From Lentzea sp. (GTDB taxonomy: Bacteria > Actinomycetota > Actinomycetes > Mycobacteriales > Pseudonocardiaceae), in contig JASLAV010000275.1 of the NCBI GenBank assembly GCA_030146905.1, positions 1 through 12,114 on the forward strand: DNA of 12,114 nt. The letters are read 5' to 3'. The first letter of the stretch is position 1. The number at the start of each line of letters is the position of its first letter. The position numbers were made by a program, and so were the translations under genes. The notes under the pieces are model-generated. The model was given only the letters and a program-made list of their open reading frames with translations, made no database searches and was not told where the DNA came from. Below, piece by piece: positions 1-11,054 of this stretch.

Positions 1-4059
<4,059 letters not shown>

Positions 4060-4060
4060 T

Positions 4061-4066
4061 TAGTGT
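4061..4066 (+). promoter_or_regulatory. -10 element of mshC (leaderless start predicted)
   Basis: TAGTGT matches the actinobacterial TANNNT -10 pattern. Its last base is 8 nt before the A of the ATG at 4074, which puts transcription initiation at or next to the start codon. There is no purine-rich Shine-Dalgarno between 4055 and 4073. I see no convincing -35 box. Confidence 0.5.
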
Positions 4067-4073
4067 CGGATCC

Positions 4074-5312
4074 ATGCAAACCTGGTCATCAATTCCTGTG
4101 CCGCGGGTTGCGGGGGACCCCCGCCCGCTACGGCTGTTCGACACTGCGACGGGCGAGGTTCGCCCGACGGCCCCAGGAGACACCGCCAGGTTGTACGTCT
4201 GCGGCATCACACCGTACGACGCGACTCACCTCGGCCACGCCGCCACCTACCTGGCGTTCGACCTCGTGCAGCGCGTGTGGCTCGACAACGGCCACAACGT
4301 GCACTACGTCCAGAACGTCACCGACGTCGACGACCCGCTGCTCGAGCGGGCGCTGAGGGACCAGGACGACTGGGTCGTGCTCGCCATGCGCGAGACCGCC
4401 CTGTTCCGCGAGGACATGGAGGCCCTGCGCGTCCTGCCTCCCCAGGACTACGTGGGCATCGTCGAGGCGATCCCGGAGATCGTCGAGGTCGTCGCGAAGC
4501 TGCTGAACGACGGCGTCGCGTACCGCGTGGACGACCCCGAGCACCCGGACATCTACTTCGAGCACAACGCCACGGGCCGCTTCGGCTACGAGTCGAACTA
4601 CTCGCCGGAGAAGATGCGCGAGCTGTTCGCCGAGCGCGGCGGCGACCCCGACCGCCCCGGCAAGCGCCACCCGCTCGACGCCCTGCTCTGGCGCGTGAAG
4701 CGCGAGGGCGAACCGTCGTGGCCGTCCGAGCTGGGCGAGGGCCGCCCCGGCTGGCACATCGAGTGCAGCGCCATCGCCCACAACCGCCTCGGCATGGGCT
4801 TCGACGTCCAGGGCGGCGGCTCCGACCTGATCTACCCGCACCACGAGTACTCGGCCGCGCACGCGGAGGCCCAGACCGGCGAGCACCCGTTCGCCCGCCA
4901 CTACGTGCACGCGGGCATGATCGGCCTCGACGGCGAGAAGATGTCGAAGTCGCGCGGCAACCTGGTCTTCGTCTCGAAGCTTCGCTCCGAGAAGGTCGAC
5001 CCGAACGCCATCCGCCTCGCGCTGCTGGCCGGTCACTACCGCGCCGACCGCCCGTGGACCCAGTCGCTGCTCGACGACGCGCTGGTCAGGCTGGACAAGT
5101 GGCGCCGCGCCGCCGCCCTGGACACCGGCCCGTCCGCCGCGGACACCGTGGCACGGCTGCGCGACCACCTGGGCAACGACCTGGACACGCCGCGCGCGTT
5201 GGCCGCCATCGACGCGTGGGCCGACGAGTCGCTGTCGCACGGCGGTCAGGACAGGCACGGGCCGACCCAGGTCCGCACGGCCGTGGACGCGCTTCTGGGC
5301 GTGGAGCTCTAA
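4074..5312 (+). CDS. mshC: Cysteine--1-D-myo-inosityl 2-amino-2-deoxy-alpha-D-glucopyranoside ligase MshC
   Basis: A cytoplasmic enzyme that uses ATP to join cysteine to GlcN-Ins, the penultimate step of mycothiol synthesis. The 412-residue product matches the usual MshC length (about 410) and begins MQTWSS like its relatives. It carries the cysteinyl-tRNA-synthetase-like fold signatures: HIGH-type THLGH (51-55), KMSKS (289-293), and candidate zinc ligands Cys43 (YVCGITPYD), Cys231 (HIECSAIA) and His256 (YPHHEYS). MshC-typical stretches [23 protein letters not shown] and [18 protein letters not shown] are intact, and no tRNA-anticodon-binding extension follows, which separates it from CysS. 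An in-frame ATG at 3981 would add 31 residues of non-conserved sequence; 4074 is preferred because family similarity and the -10 element both point there. Divergent from the hydrolase, convergent with the HTH gene. Confidence 0.97.
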   Translation: MQTWSSIPVPRVAGDPRPLRLFDTATGEVRPTAPGDTARLYVCGITPYDATHLGHAATYLAFDLVQRVWLDNGHNVHYVQNVTDVDDPLLERALRDQDDWVVLAMRETALFREDMEALRVLPPQDYVGIVEAIPEIVEVVAKLLNDGVAYRVDDPEHPDIYFEHNATGRFGYESNYSPEKMRELFAERGGDPDRPGKRHPLDALLWRVKREGEPSWPSELGEGRPGWHIECSAIAHNRLGMGFDVQGGGSDLIYPHHEYSAAHAEAQTGEHPFARHYVHAGMIGLDGEKMSKSRGNLVFVSKLRSEKVDPNAIRLALLAGHYRADRPWTQSLLDDALVRLDKWRRAAALDTGPSAADTVARLRDHLGNDLDTPRALAAIDAWADESLSHGGQDRHGPTQVRTAVDALLGVEL

Positions 5313-5322
5313 CGGTCTGACT

Positions 5323-5353
5323 GGTGTGGGGCACCGAGGTGGTGCCCCACACC
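5323..5353. terminator. Shared hairpin terminator between mshC and the HTH regulator
   Basis: A perfect 13-bp stem (5323-5335 with 5341-5353, arms GGTGTGGGGCACC and its complement) closes a 5-nt loop GAGGT. It begins 10 nt after the mshC stop and ends 4 nt before the last codon of the opposing gene, so it can serve both convergent genes. There is no U-tract, which is usual for high-GC actinomycete terminators. Confidence 0.85.
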
Positions 5354-5357
5354 GACA

Positions 5358-6920
5358 TCAGTGTTCCCAGCGGATGCCGTAGCCGTGACCTGCTTGCAGG
5401 TCGGCGAACGCGACGTGGACCTCACCCAGCTCGTTCGCGGGCAGGTAGTCGCGTCCGGTGTCGATCTCGTCGGCGTCGCGATGGAACACGTGGTCGACAC
5501 GCCACACAGCGGATGGGACGGCTTCGCCGAACCTCGTCACGAGCCGGAACCGTTCGCACCGCCGTTCGGGCCAGAACACGTACCGCGGACTCATCGGCTG
5601 GTCGTGCGGAAGGCTGATCTGCAGCACCAACTCGTGCAGTTCGCCGGCTTTCAACCTCCTCGGCAGCCCGAGGTGCATCATGATCCGGCGCGGAGACGGC
5701 CATTCCTTCGAGAGCAGCTGCGCTCCGTGCAACACCGATATGTCCACCTTGGCCGATGCGCCGTCCTCGTGGCGTGCCAAGGTCAGCGACCACATGATCC
5801 GGTCGAGGCCGTCGCGGTCCGCGACGATGGTCCGGCTTTCCGTGCAGCGGGGTGTGTCCCCGTCGAGACTGAGGATCGCCTCGAAGTCCCGCACGTGCCA
5901 GGTGTGCTCACGGGTGACCGGTGTCGTGCCGGGTCCCGTCGCCGGTGTGAGCGCGACCTCGACCAGCCTCGTCATGGCTTCGTCGATCCGGCGCCGGCAC
6001 GTTCCCGGGCTGCGGTCCTGTTCGGCCGCCAGCCAGTTGATCCGCTGCTGCAGGAACCGGAACTGCGCGTCCGGGTTGAGTCCCAGCGGTGTCGTGACGG
6101 CCAGCCGCAGGTGGTGCGGCAGTTGCTGGGTCTTGGCGTGGACCCAGTCGCCGACCTTCCGGCGAACGGTCTCGGGACCGTCGAGAGTGGTGAGGTCGCA
6201 GAGCTGGAGCAACGTGGGGCCGACATGACGGTCGATGTGCAACGCGTGCACACCACGTCCCCGGCTCAGCTGCCTCAGCTCGTTGAACAGGGCATCCGGG
6301 CCTGAGGTGGCGACCGGCGGTCCGGTCGGCTGCGTGCCGGACTGCCGCGGGGCGAACCGCGTCGACCCGGCAGCGCGATCGAACGCCCGCACCCACGGTT
6401 CCCGCATCCTCATCGACACCCGGCAGGCGTTGAGGATCGTGTGCAGGCTTTCCGAACGCAGCGGTCGAGGATCGGTGAGCCAGCGGTGTGCGGACGTCGG
6501 TGTGATCGGGTGCCCTGCCTCGGCCGCGGCGTCGCACAGCGCCTTCGGGGTGAAGAGCCCTGACTGGTGTGCCAGCAGGACGAGCTCGCGGTGCAGGTCG
6601 TCCCAGGTCTCCACCCGCTCGGGATGGGGAGGCCGGGTGGAGCCCCTGCTGCGGGCGGTCTCCCGCCTCCACACGTGCTCGGCCTCCACCACGGCGTCGG
6701 CTCGCCCGCACTCGCGCACGAACGTCGTGATCAGCTCGAGAGTGGGGATGCTCCGTCCGCTCAGGGCCTCGGACAAGGATGCCTGGGAGTAGCGCGTGCG
6801 GGAGGCGAGCTGTACCAGGGTGAGGTGGGTGGCATCGGTGTAGATCTTGCGCAGGTACGTCGCGATGACCGCGGCGGGACTGTCGACTTCGGCGATCGGC
6901 TTGAGCCGCTTCTTGCTCAT
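5358..6920 (-). CDS. Tandem helix-turn-helix (XRE-like) transcriptional regulator
   Basis: 520 residues, no signal peptide or membrane segment, so a cytoplasmic DNA-binding protein. Residues about 18-75 form an XRE-type HTH (LTLVQLASRTRYSQASLSEA, then SGRSIPTLELITTFVRECG), typical of actinomycete regulators. A second HTH-like segment lies at about 105-180 (FTPKALCDAAAEAGHPITP followed by HRWLTDPRPLRSESLHTILN). The middle (about 205-330) is probably helical; the last 180 residues look beta-rich with many Trp/Arg and match no family I know. The target and ligand are unknown. The ATG at 6920 lies 6 nt after the stop of the small membrane ORF and has only a distant GAAGGG (spacing about 19), so translation may be coupled to that ORF. 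It ends against the bidirectional terminator. The HTH assignment is firm, the role is not. Confidence 0.85.
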   Translation of the reverse strand: MSKKRLKPIAEVDSPAAVIATYLRKIYTDATHLTLVQLASRTRYSQASLSEALSGRSIPTLELITTFVRECGRADAVVEAEHVWRRETARSRGSTRPPHPERVETWDDLHRELVLLAHQSGLFTPKALCDAAAEAGHPITPTSAHRWLTDPRPLRSESLHTILNACRVSMRMREPWVRAFDRAAGSTRFAPRQSGTQPTGPPVATSGPDALFNELRQLSRGRGVHALHIDRHVGPTLLQLCDLTTLDGPETVRRKVGDWVHAKTQQLPHHLRLAVTTPLGLNPDAQFRFLQQRINWLAAEQDRSPGTCRRRIDEAMTRLVEVALTPATGPGTTPVTREHTWHVRDFEAILSLDGDTPRCTESRTIVADRDGLDRIMWSLTLARHEDGASAKVDISVLHGAQLLSKEWPSPRRIMMHLGLPRRLKAGELHELVLQISLPHDQPMSPRYVFWPERRCERFRLVTRFGEAVPSAVWRVDHVFHRDADEIDTGRDYLPANELGEVHVAFADLQAGHGYGIRWEH

Positions 6921-6926
6921 GATCGC

Positions 6927-7088
6927 TTAACCCATCTCGCCCTTCTGAGGCCGGAGCGCTCCTGGGGGCAAGAGTGTGGTGGCGGCCGCCAGGACGGCAC
7001 CGAGCAACACGAACGCGAGAAGAATTCGCAATTCTGCCTCGCGTGTCTCGGAGGGGGGCGCCGAATCGCCGGACGGGGTCGCGGTCAT
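6927..7088 (-). CDS. Small single-pass membrane protein, unknown function
   Basis: 53 residues: a polar, acidic N-terminus (about 1-19), one transmembrane helix (about 21-43, RILLAFVLLGAVLAAATTLL) and a short basic tail. It lies directly upstream of the HTH gene with 6 nt between and in the same frame: its TAA, two codons, then the regulator ATG. A shared transcript is very likely. I see no clear Shine-Dalgarno before the ATG at 7088; in-frame GTGs at 7109 and 7151 are alternative starts, the latter with a weak AGAGAG eight bases upstream. It could be a partner of the regulator or an ORF translated mainly to couple the regulator. No family recognised. Confidence 0.45.
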   Translation of the reverse strand: MTATPSGDSAPPSETREAELRILLAFVLLGAVLAAATTLLPPGALRPQKGEMG

Positions 7089-7341
7089 CGTTCGGAGACG
7101 TGACAGCACGGTTTGCAAAGGTGCTGCCGCCGCAAGGATGAAGGGATTCACCAGTTCAGCTCTCTGGTTGCGGTCCGGAAAATTTGCGGAACGTGCTTCG
7201 GGAGCTGCCGTATCCCGTGGTCACGCGTTCTGCTTGCGGTTTGATAGCGGTCGCCGAGAGTGCGGGTCAAGGCATTCGGGCTGGGCGCTGAAGAACGTGC
7301 GCGAGATGATGTGGAATTCAGTCCAGATCCCGTAAGCGCCG

Positions 7342-7347
7342 CATAAT
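7342..7347 (+). promoter_or_regulatory. Possible -10 element upstream of the micro-ORF
   Basis: CATAAT matches five of six bases of the -10 consensus, 38 nt before the ATG of the micro-ORF and about 25 nt before its Shine-Dalgarno. No good -35 sequence is seen at 16-19 nt, so this is weak support on its own. Confidence 0.25.
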
Positions 7348-7385
7348 CTTCGGCTGGCGGCCCACGGGCTGTGGAGGTGGACCGG

Positions 7386-7448
7386 ATGCACGACAACCAC
7401 CCAGGTCAGGAACATTCGGGCGGTGGCCTTGATCTGTCGAGCGATTGA
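7386..7448 (+). CDS. Possible 20-residue micro-ORF with strong ribosome binding site
   Basis: ATG at 7386 is preceded by GGAGGT (7373-7378) with the ideal 7-nt spacing, one of the best Shine-Dalgarno sequences in the window. The frame runs 20 codons to TGA at 7446. The peptide is hydrophilic, His/Asp-rich at the start (MHDNHPGQ) and then Gly/Ser-rich. It has no known relatives that I can name. It could be a real small peptide, a leader peptide, or the surviving start of a decayed gene; no frame downstream continues with coding character. Confidence 0.25.
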   Translation: MHDNHPGQEHSGGGLDLSSD

Positions 7449-7591
7449 CCAGCCCGGCTGCTTAAATCAGACGCCGCTTCCAGGCACTATGGTCTCGCCT
7501 TCCGAAGAAGGCGCCGAGTCTCGCTGGCGGTCCAGACGAGTTCGGTCAGGCAGGCCCCTTGCTGCCGCTTGTGGGAGCTGCCGACGCGTTG

Positions 7592-7620
7592 ACGGGGTGT
7601 CCGGTGCTCGGGCACCCCGT
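7592..7620. terminator. Strong hairpin, terminator or structured RNA
   Basis: A 12-bp stem (7592-7603 with 7609-7620, including one T-G wobble; outer arms ACGGGGTG and CACCCCGT) around a 5-nt loop GTGCT. It could end minus-strand transcription about 185 nt beyond the DUF2017-like stop, or plus-strand transcription from the micro-ORF. No U-tract on either strand. Confidence 0.45.
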
Positions 7621-7805
7621 ATCCGTGGAATTCCTCGCCTGTCGGAATCATAACGCAATGAGCCTCGACTGATGAGCCCTGCGCTGCTCGGTCTCGTATT
7701 CCAGACATCTACCCGTGAATAGGTTGTCGCGCTTTCTTGGCGTGGAGTTCCGACCGGCTGACGGGCCAGGCGGTGAACTTCTCCGGGGCGGCGTGGCCGG
7801 ACTCC

Positions 7806-8270
7806 CTAGAGAACCGGCCAACCGGTGGCGGCGCTCGGCTGCAGCCCCAGCGCCAGCTGCTCCGCGTAGACGCTGAACGCGATGGCCGTCCGAGGCGTCG
7901 TGCCCGTCTTCGTCAGGTGCAGCGCACGCAGTCGGGCGAACGCGACGATCCAGTCGTCGACCTCGTCGAAAGCGACCAGCCACGGTGTCGGCTCGTCCGT
8001 CCGGTCACGCACCCGCCGGACCGGTCCGGGGTCGGTGAGCACCTCGCGGTGGCGCACCCAGAACTCGTCGGAGACGTCGAACATGCGCCGCAGCAGCTCG
8101 TCCGCTGCCGGTCGGCGCCACCACGGCCTGCGGTGCGGCGGAACCACGCCGTCCTCGAGCAGGCGCAGCAGCTCGTCGAGCAACGCCGTCAGCGCGGTGA
8201 GGACGTCGTCCGAGCACCGGAGGAGCAGACCGTCACCGGCCGGGATCGCGTCGAAGTGCAACTCGCGCAT
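7806..8270 (-). CDS. DUF2017-like protein, partner gene of the ClpS-like adaptor
   Basis: 154 residues, cytoplasmic, mostly helical. The layout resembles the actinobacterial DUF2017 family: an N-terminal leucine-rich helix (LTALTALLDELLRLLEDG, about 25-42), a middle segment (DELLRRMFDVSDEFWVRHRE), then VDDWIVAFARLRALHL and a last helix FSVYAEQLALGL, comparable to the DDW..A.NDLRL and final Leu-rich helix of DUF2017. Similarity is weak, so the assignment leans on context: in actinobacteria a DUF2017 gene normally follows clpS, as here. Start ATG 8270 has GGAG six bases upstream and overlaps the clpS-like stop by one base (TGATG), so the two are translationally coupled. The family's molecular role is not established. 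TAG stop at 7806. Confidence 0.65.
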   Translation of the reverse strand: MRELHFDAIPAGDGLLLRCSDDVLTALTALLDELLRLLEDGVVPPHRRPWWRRPAADELLRRMFDVSDEFWVRHREVLTDPGPVRRVRDRTDEPTPWLVAFDEVDDWIVAFARLRALHLTKTGTTPRTAIAFSVYAEQLALGLQPSAATGWPVL

Positions 8271-8533
8271 CAGGCGCTCCGGAAGCTCGCGCGCAGCCCG
8301 AAGCGCGTCAGTTGTAAGGCCATGATCTCCGCCCCGGAGCGGTCCCGCACGGCCACCACGGAACTGCCGGAGCGGTGGACCTTCCGCGTGTTCTCCCGCG
8401 CCTGTGCGTCGTCATGACCGCACACCGTCCGCAAGATGTGGTGCACCAGAACGAACGTGTTGACGTCGTCGTCGTGCACGACGACCTGCCATCTGTCCCC
8501 TTCGATCACCGGCAGAGTATGCGTCAGGGCCAC
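8270..8533 (-). CDS. Divergent ClpS-like N-recognin / Clp protease adaptor
   Basis: 87 residues from a GTG at 8533. The body aligns with ClpS: WQVVVHDDDVNTFVLVHHIL, a central helix with ARENTRKVH, then RSGSSVVAV and the final GAEIMALQL...FGLRAS. ClpS binds N-terminal degron residues and hands proteins to ClpAP/ClpCP. Acidic pocket residues are present (Asp21-23) and the pocket His is kept (His53, KVHRSG); the usual gatekeeper Met aligns with Phe27. A longer frame is open up to 8698, but the extra 55 residues are Pro/Arg-rich, unlike ClpS, and overlap plus-strand sequence with coding character, so I prefer the GTG that gives a normal ClpS length. No Shine-Dalgarno precedes it, so the start is uncertain. 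Coupled to the DUF2017-like gene. Divergence suggests a second copy rather than the housekeeping clpS. Confidence 0.8.
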   Translation of the reverse strand: MALTHTLPVIEGDRWQVVVHDDDVNTFVLVHHILRTVCGHDDAQARENTRKVHRSGSSVVAVRDRSGAEIMALQLTRFGLRASFRSA

Positions 8534-8536
8534 AAT

Positions 8537-8716
8537 GGACTCGCGACGGAGGCCCGGCAGGAGCTGCGGTTCTCGAGCAGGAAGCGTTGTGCTGCGGGGA
8601 CTCCCAGGGCTTGGGAGCAGGCCGCGTCGGCCGGGTTCCTGCTGGCGGAGCATCGGCAGGCCGAGGACGGCGTCCAGGATTGGTTCGAGCGCCGGCACGA
8701 GTGCTTCGAAGCTTGA
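8537..8716 (+). pseudogene. Possible 3' fragment of an enoyl-CoA hydratase (crotonase) gene
   Basis: In this plus frame about 84% of codons end in G or C, as in real genes here, and the frame ends at TGA 8716. The 59-residue product reads like the C-terminal helices of crotonases: an S(S/T)KR-like turn (ELRFSSRKRCAAGTPRAWEQ), then LLAEHRQAEDGVQDWFERRH near the end, comparable to the ...ED..EG..AF.EKR.P.F tail. The coding character stops where the ClpS-like gene begins, so the 5' part of the gene is missing. It could instead be coincidence on the strand opposite a longer clpS-like frame. Confidence 0.3.
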
Positions 8717-8728
8717 GCGCCGTGCCGT

Positions 8729-9112
8729 TCAGGCCAGCCTGAACACGTAGGTGGCCAGCACGATGCCGGACGTCTCCCCATTGGCCCTGTCCGTGAACGA
8801 GCTCTCGGTGATCGTGGTGGTCTGCGGGATGAAGGTCGTCGAGATGGCCTCGAACTTCCACCCCTCGGCTTCGATCTCGTTCAGCATCCGGGTGTGGCTG
8901 TTGCTCTTCCGCGTCATCGTGACCATGCCGAACAGAGTCGTGCTCTGGATCTCGATCGAAATCTGGAAGGGCCTCGCGCCTTCAGCCTTCGCCGCACGAG
9001 CTTGCCCTGCAGGTGACTCGGCGAAGCGTGCGGCCGCCTTCTCGGCCGAGCGGCGCTCATCGGCCGCCTTCTTGGCCGCGATCTCCTCCGGTGTCTTGCT
9101 GAAAAGCCACAC
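8729..9112 (-). CDS. Small conserved-type actinobacterial protein, unknown function
   Basis: 127 residues from GTG 9112, which has GGGGAG six to seven bases upstream. It starts MWLFSKTPEEIAAKKAADE, a charged Ala/Lys/Glu helix (about 8-48, possible coiled coil) with the segment FAESPAGQARAA, followed by a compact alpha/beta domain (about 48-127) with FQISIEIQST, a Met/Thr-rich strand, LNEIEAEGWKFEAIS and a final strand ATYVFRLA. This architecture (MWLFG..KTPEE helix, SPAGQAR, EGWELV, YLFR end) recurs in uncharacterised actinobacterial proteins that I recall without a name; the second half resembles DUF4177-type small domains. No signal peptide or membrane segment. It stands alone between the convergent fragment at 8716 and the protease terminator. 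Confidence 0.75.
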   Translation of the reverse strand: MWLFSKTPEEIAAKKAADERRSAEKAAARFAESPAGQARAAKAEGARPFQISIEIQSTTLFGMVTMTRKSNSHTRMLNEIEAEGWKFEAISTTFIPQTTTITESSFTDRANGETSGIVLATYVFRLA

Positions 9113-9204
9113 GCGACTCTCCCCGTTGCTGCCGTCATCTCGGTGCGCAGCGGGCTTGTCGGGTCAGCGCGAACACTCGTTACAGGCTGTGAGGACTGAA
9201 CGTG

Positions 9205-9240
9205 GAACCGCCCCCGAGGCGGAAGCACCGGGGGCGGTTC
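9205..9240 (-). terminator. Terminator of the S8 protease gene
   Basis: A perfect 12-bp stem (9205-9216 with 9229-9240; arms GAACCGCCCCCG and CGGGGGCGGTTC) with a 12-nt loop, 17 nt downstream of the protease stop. Very stable and GC-rich, without a U-tract. Confidence 0.85.
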
Positions 9241-9257
9241 GTTCAGCGCCGGAACGA

Positions 9258-11054
9258 TCAGACGTCGAGCGTCCAGCTGTTGAGCGTGCCGGTGTCCAGG
9301 AACGCCGCGTCGCGCACGCGCAGCGTCCAGGTGCCGTTGGCCGCCTCACCCGAGAGGTCGCGGGCGAAGGTCTCGTTGATGTTGTCGGCCGAGCCGCCGG
9401 TGCGGTTGTGCAGGTTGTAGACCGAACCGTCGGGCGCGACCAGGTCGACCACGAGGTCGCCCTTGTAGGAGTGGGTGATCGCGACGGCGACCGACGAGCC
9501 GGTCGCCGCGTTGCCCGAGCAGCCGGAGACGACGATGGTGCTCGTCACGGTCGACAGGTCACCGATCGCGACCGGGGTGGAGTTGGTCTTGGCGTCACAG
9601 CCGCCGCCGACCGCGTTCACGACCCAGGAGAAGGTCGCGGTGCCGGTCTTGCCGGCGGAGTCGGTCACCGTCGCGGTCACCGTGGAGGTGCCCGCCGCGG
9701 TCGGGGTGCCGGTGATCGCGCCGGAGGCGGACGCCGACAGACCGGCCGGGAGACCGGAGACCGACCACGAGTACGGCGCGGTGCCGCCGCTCGCCGAGAG
9801 CTGCAGCGATGCCGGCGAGCCGACCGTGGAGGTCTGCGTGCCGGGGTTCGTCACGGACGGGTTGCCGGGCTGCGAACCACCGAAGAGCGTGTGGAGCAGC
9901 TTGTTCGGGGAACCGGTGCCGGGGCTGGTGATCTTGTTCGGGGTCGAGGCGGCGTTCAGGCCCGCCCAGACGGCGTCGGGGCTGTCGGTCGGGTGCGTGG
10001 CGAGCCACAGGGCCGCGCCGCCTGCGACGTGCGGGGAGGCCATGGACGTGCCGGAGATGTTGTTCGTGGCGGTGTCACTGGTGTGCCACGCCGACACGAT
10101 GTTCTGGCCCGGCGCGAAGATGTCCGTGCAGGTGCCGTAGTTGGAGAACGAGGCGCGCGCGTCGGTGTTGGTCGACGCGTTGACCGTGATCGCCTCGGCG
10201 ACGCGGGCCGGCGACGACGAGCACGCGTCGGCGTTCGAGTTGCCGGACGCGAGGGCGTAGGTCACGCCCGACGCGACGGAGTTGCGGACGGCCGTGTCCA
10301 GTGCGGCGGCGGCTCCACCGCCGAGGGACATGTTCGCCACGGCCGGCTTCACCGCGTTCGCGGTCACCCAGTTGACGCCGTCGACGACGCCCTGGATGGT
10401 GCCGGAGCCCTGGCAGTTCAGGACCTTGACCGCGACGACCTTCGCGGCCTTCGCGATGCCGTACTCGGCGCCCGCGACGGTGCCGGCGACGTGCGTGCCG
10501 TGGCCGTTGCAGTCGCTGTTGTTGCCGTCACCGGAGGTGTTGGTGCCCCAAGTGGCGCGGCCGCCGAACGTCTGGTGCGTGGTGCGCACACCCGTGTCGA
10601 CGATGTACGCCGTCACGTTCGCCGCGGTCGTGTCGTACTGGTAGCCGTTGCTCAGCGGCAGATCCCGCTGGTCGACGCGGTCCAGACCCCACGACGGCGG
10701 GTTCTGCTGGACGTCGAGGAGGCTGACCTCGGCGTCCTGCTCGACGAACGCGACCTTCGGGTCCGCGGCGAGCTTGGCCGCCTGCGTGGCGGTCATCTTC
10801 ACCGAGAAGCCGTTGAGCGCGTGCTGCCAGACCTTGCCGACCTGGCCGCCGTACTTGCCCGCCAGCTCCGGAGCGGCGGCCCTCGACGCCGCACCGGGCT
10901 TGAGCGAGACGATGTAGCTGTCCTTCACGACACCGGCGCGGTCGGCGCCCAGAATCGTCCCCACGTTTTCTTGAGCGGAAGCGGCGGGAGCCACAGCGGC
11001 GGCCAGACACACGGCCGCGGCGGCGGTGAGTCCCATACCCAAGACTCTTCGCAT
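9258..11054 (-). CDS. Secreted subtilisin-like S8 serine protease with Ig-like and P domains
   Basis: 598-residue prepro-enzyme. Signal peptide 1-27 (ASA|Q), inhibitor I9 propeptide about 42-112 (SYIVSLKPG, then FVEQDAEV), mature proteinase K-type catalytic domain about 118-392. The triad is complete: Asp153 (YIVDTG), His185 (NGHGTHVAGT), Ser337 (SGTSMASPH); oxyanion-hole Asn272 (ASGNSN). Four Cys in the catalytic domain (182, 214, 278, 309) can form two disulfides. A linker leads to a putative-Ig (He_PIG) domain (about 405-480, YSWSVSGLPAGLSASASGAI TGTP pattern) and a proprotein-convertase P domain (about 486-598, with Cys486/Cys512, HSYKGDLVVDLVAPDGS, GTWTLRV, LNSWTLDV). Endopeptidase for extracellular proteins. 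ATG 11054 has GAGGGAG nine bases upstream. Divergent from a second secreted protease; followed by a strong terminator. Confidence 0.97.
   Translation of the reverse strand: MRRVLGMGLTAAAAVCLAAAVAPAASAQENVGTILGADRAGVVKDSYIVSLKPGAASRAAAPELAGKYGGQVGKVWQHALNGFSVKMTATQAAKLAADPKVAFVEQDAEVSLLDVQQNPPSWGLDRVDQRDLPLSNGYQYDTTAANVTAYIVDTGVRTTHQTFGGRATWGTNTSGDGNNSDCNGHGTHVAGTVAGAEYGIAKAAKVVAVKVLNCQGSGTIQGVVDGVNWVTANAVKPAVANMSLGGGAAAALDTAVRNSVASGVTYALASGNSNADACSSSPARVAEAITVNASTNTDARASFSNYGTCTDIFAPGQNIVSAWHTSDTATNNISGTSMASPHVAGGAALWLATHPTDSPDAVWAGLNAASTPNKITSPGTGSPNKLLHTLFGGSQPGNPSVTNPGTQTSTVGSPASLQLSASGGTAPYSWSVSGLPAGLSASASGAITGTPTAAGTSTVTATVTDSAGKTGTATFSWVVNAVGGGCDAKTNSTPVAIGDLSTVTSTIVVSGCSGNAATGSSVAVAITHSYKGDLVVDLVAPDGSVYNLHNRTGGSADNINETFARDLSGEAANGTWTLRVRDAAFLDTGTLNSWTLDV

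Larger units (their letters stand above)
7089..7805. other. Gene-poor, lower-GC interval
   Basis: About 0.7 kb between the small membrane ORF and the DUF2017-like gene. I counted 366 G+C in 7141-7740 (61%), clearly below the roughly 70% of the flanking genes. Open frames on both strands here lack actinomycete codon bias and family signatures. It contains a micro-ORF with a strong ribosome binding site (7386-7448), a near-consensus -10 on each strand (CATAAT 7342-7347 plus; TATGAT 7652-7647 minus), a strong hairpin (7592-7620) and an 11-bp direct repeat GGGAGCTGCCG at 7200-7210 and 7573-7583. No tRNA cloverleaf, transposase or CRISPR repeat was seen. Confidence 0.5.

Noticed and set aside
4128..5258. 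Long minus-strand and +2-frame open frames over mshC
   Set aside because: The mshC frame carries every family motif; the others are compositionally biased shadows.
7200..7583. 11-bp direct repeat GGGAGCTGCCG at 7200 and 7573 as possible attachment sites
   Set aside because: Short, and no integrase, tRNA end or transposase is nearby; a chance match in GC-biased DNA is plausible.
7141..7740. tRNA or CRISPR array in the gene-poor interval
   Set aside because: No T-loop GGTTCRA motif, no cloverleaf, and no regularly spaced repeats.
8534..8698. N-terminal 55-residue extension of the ClpS-like protein
   Set aside because: No ClpS similarity, Pro/Arg-rich, and overlapped by better coding signal on the plus strand. 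The shorter GTG start gives a normal ClpS length, although it lacks a Shine-Dalgarno.
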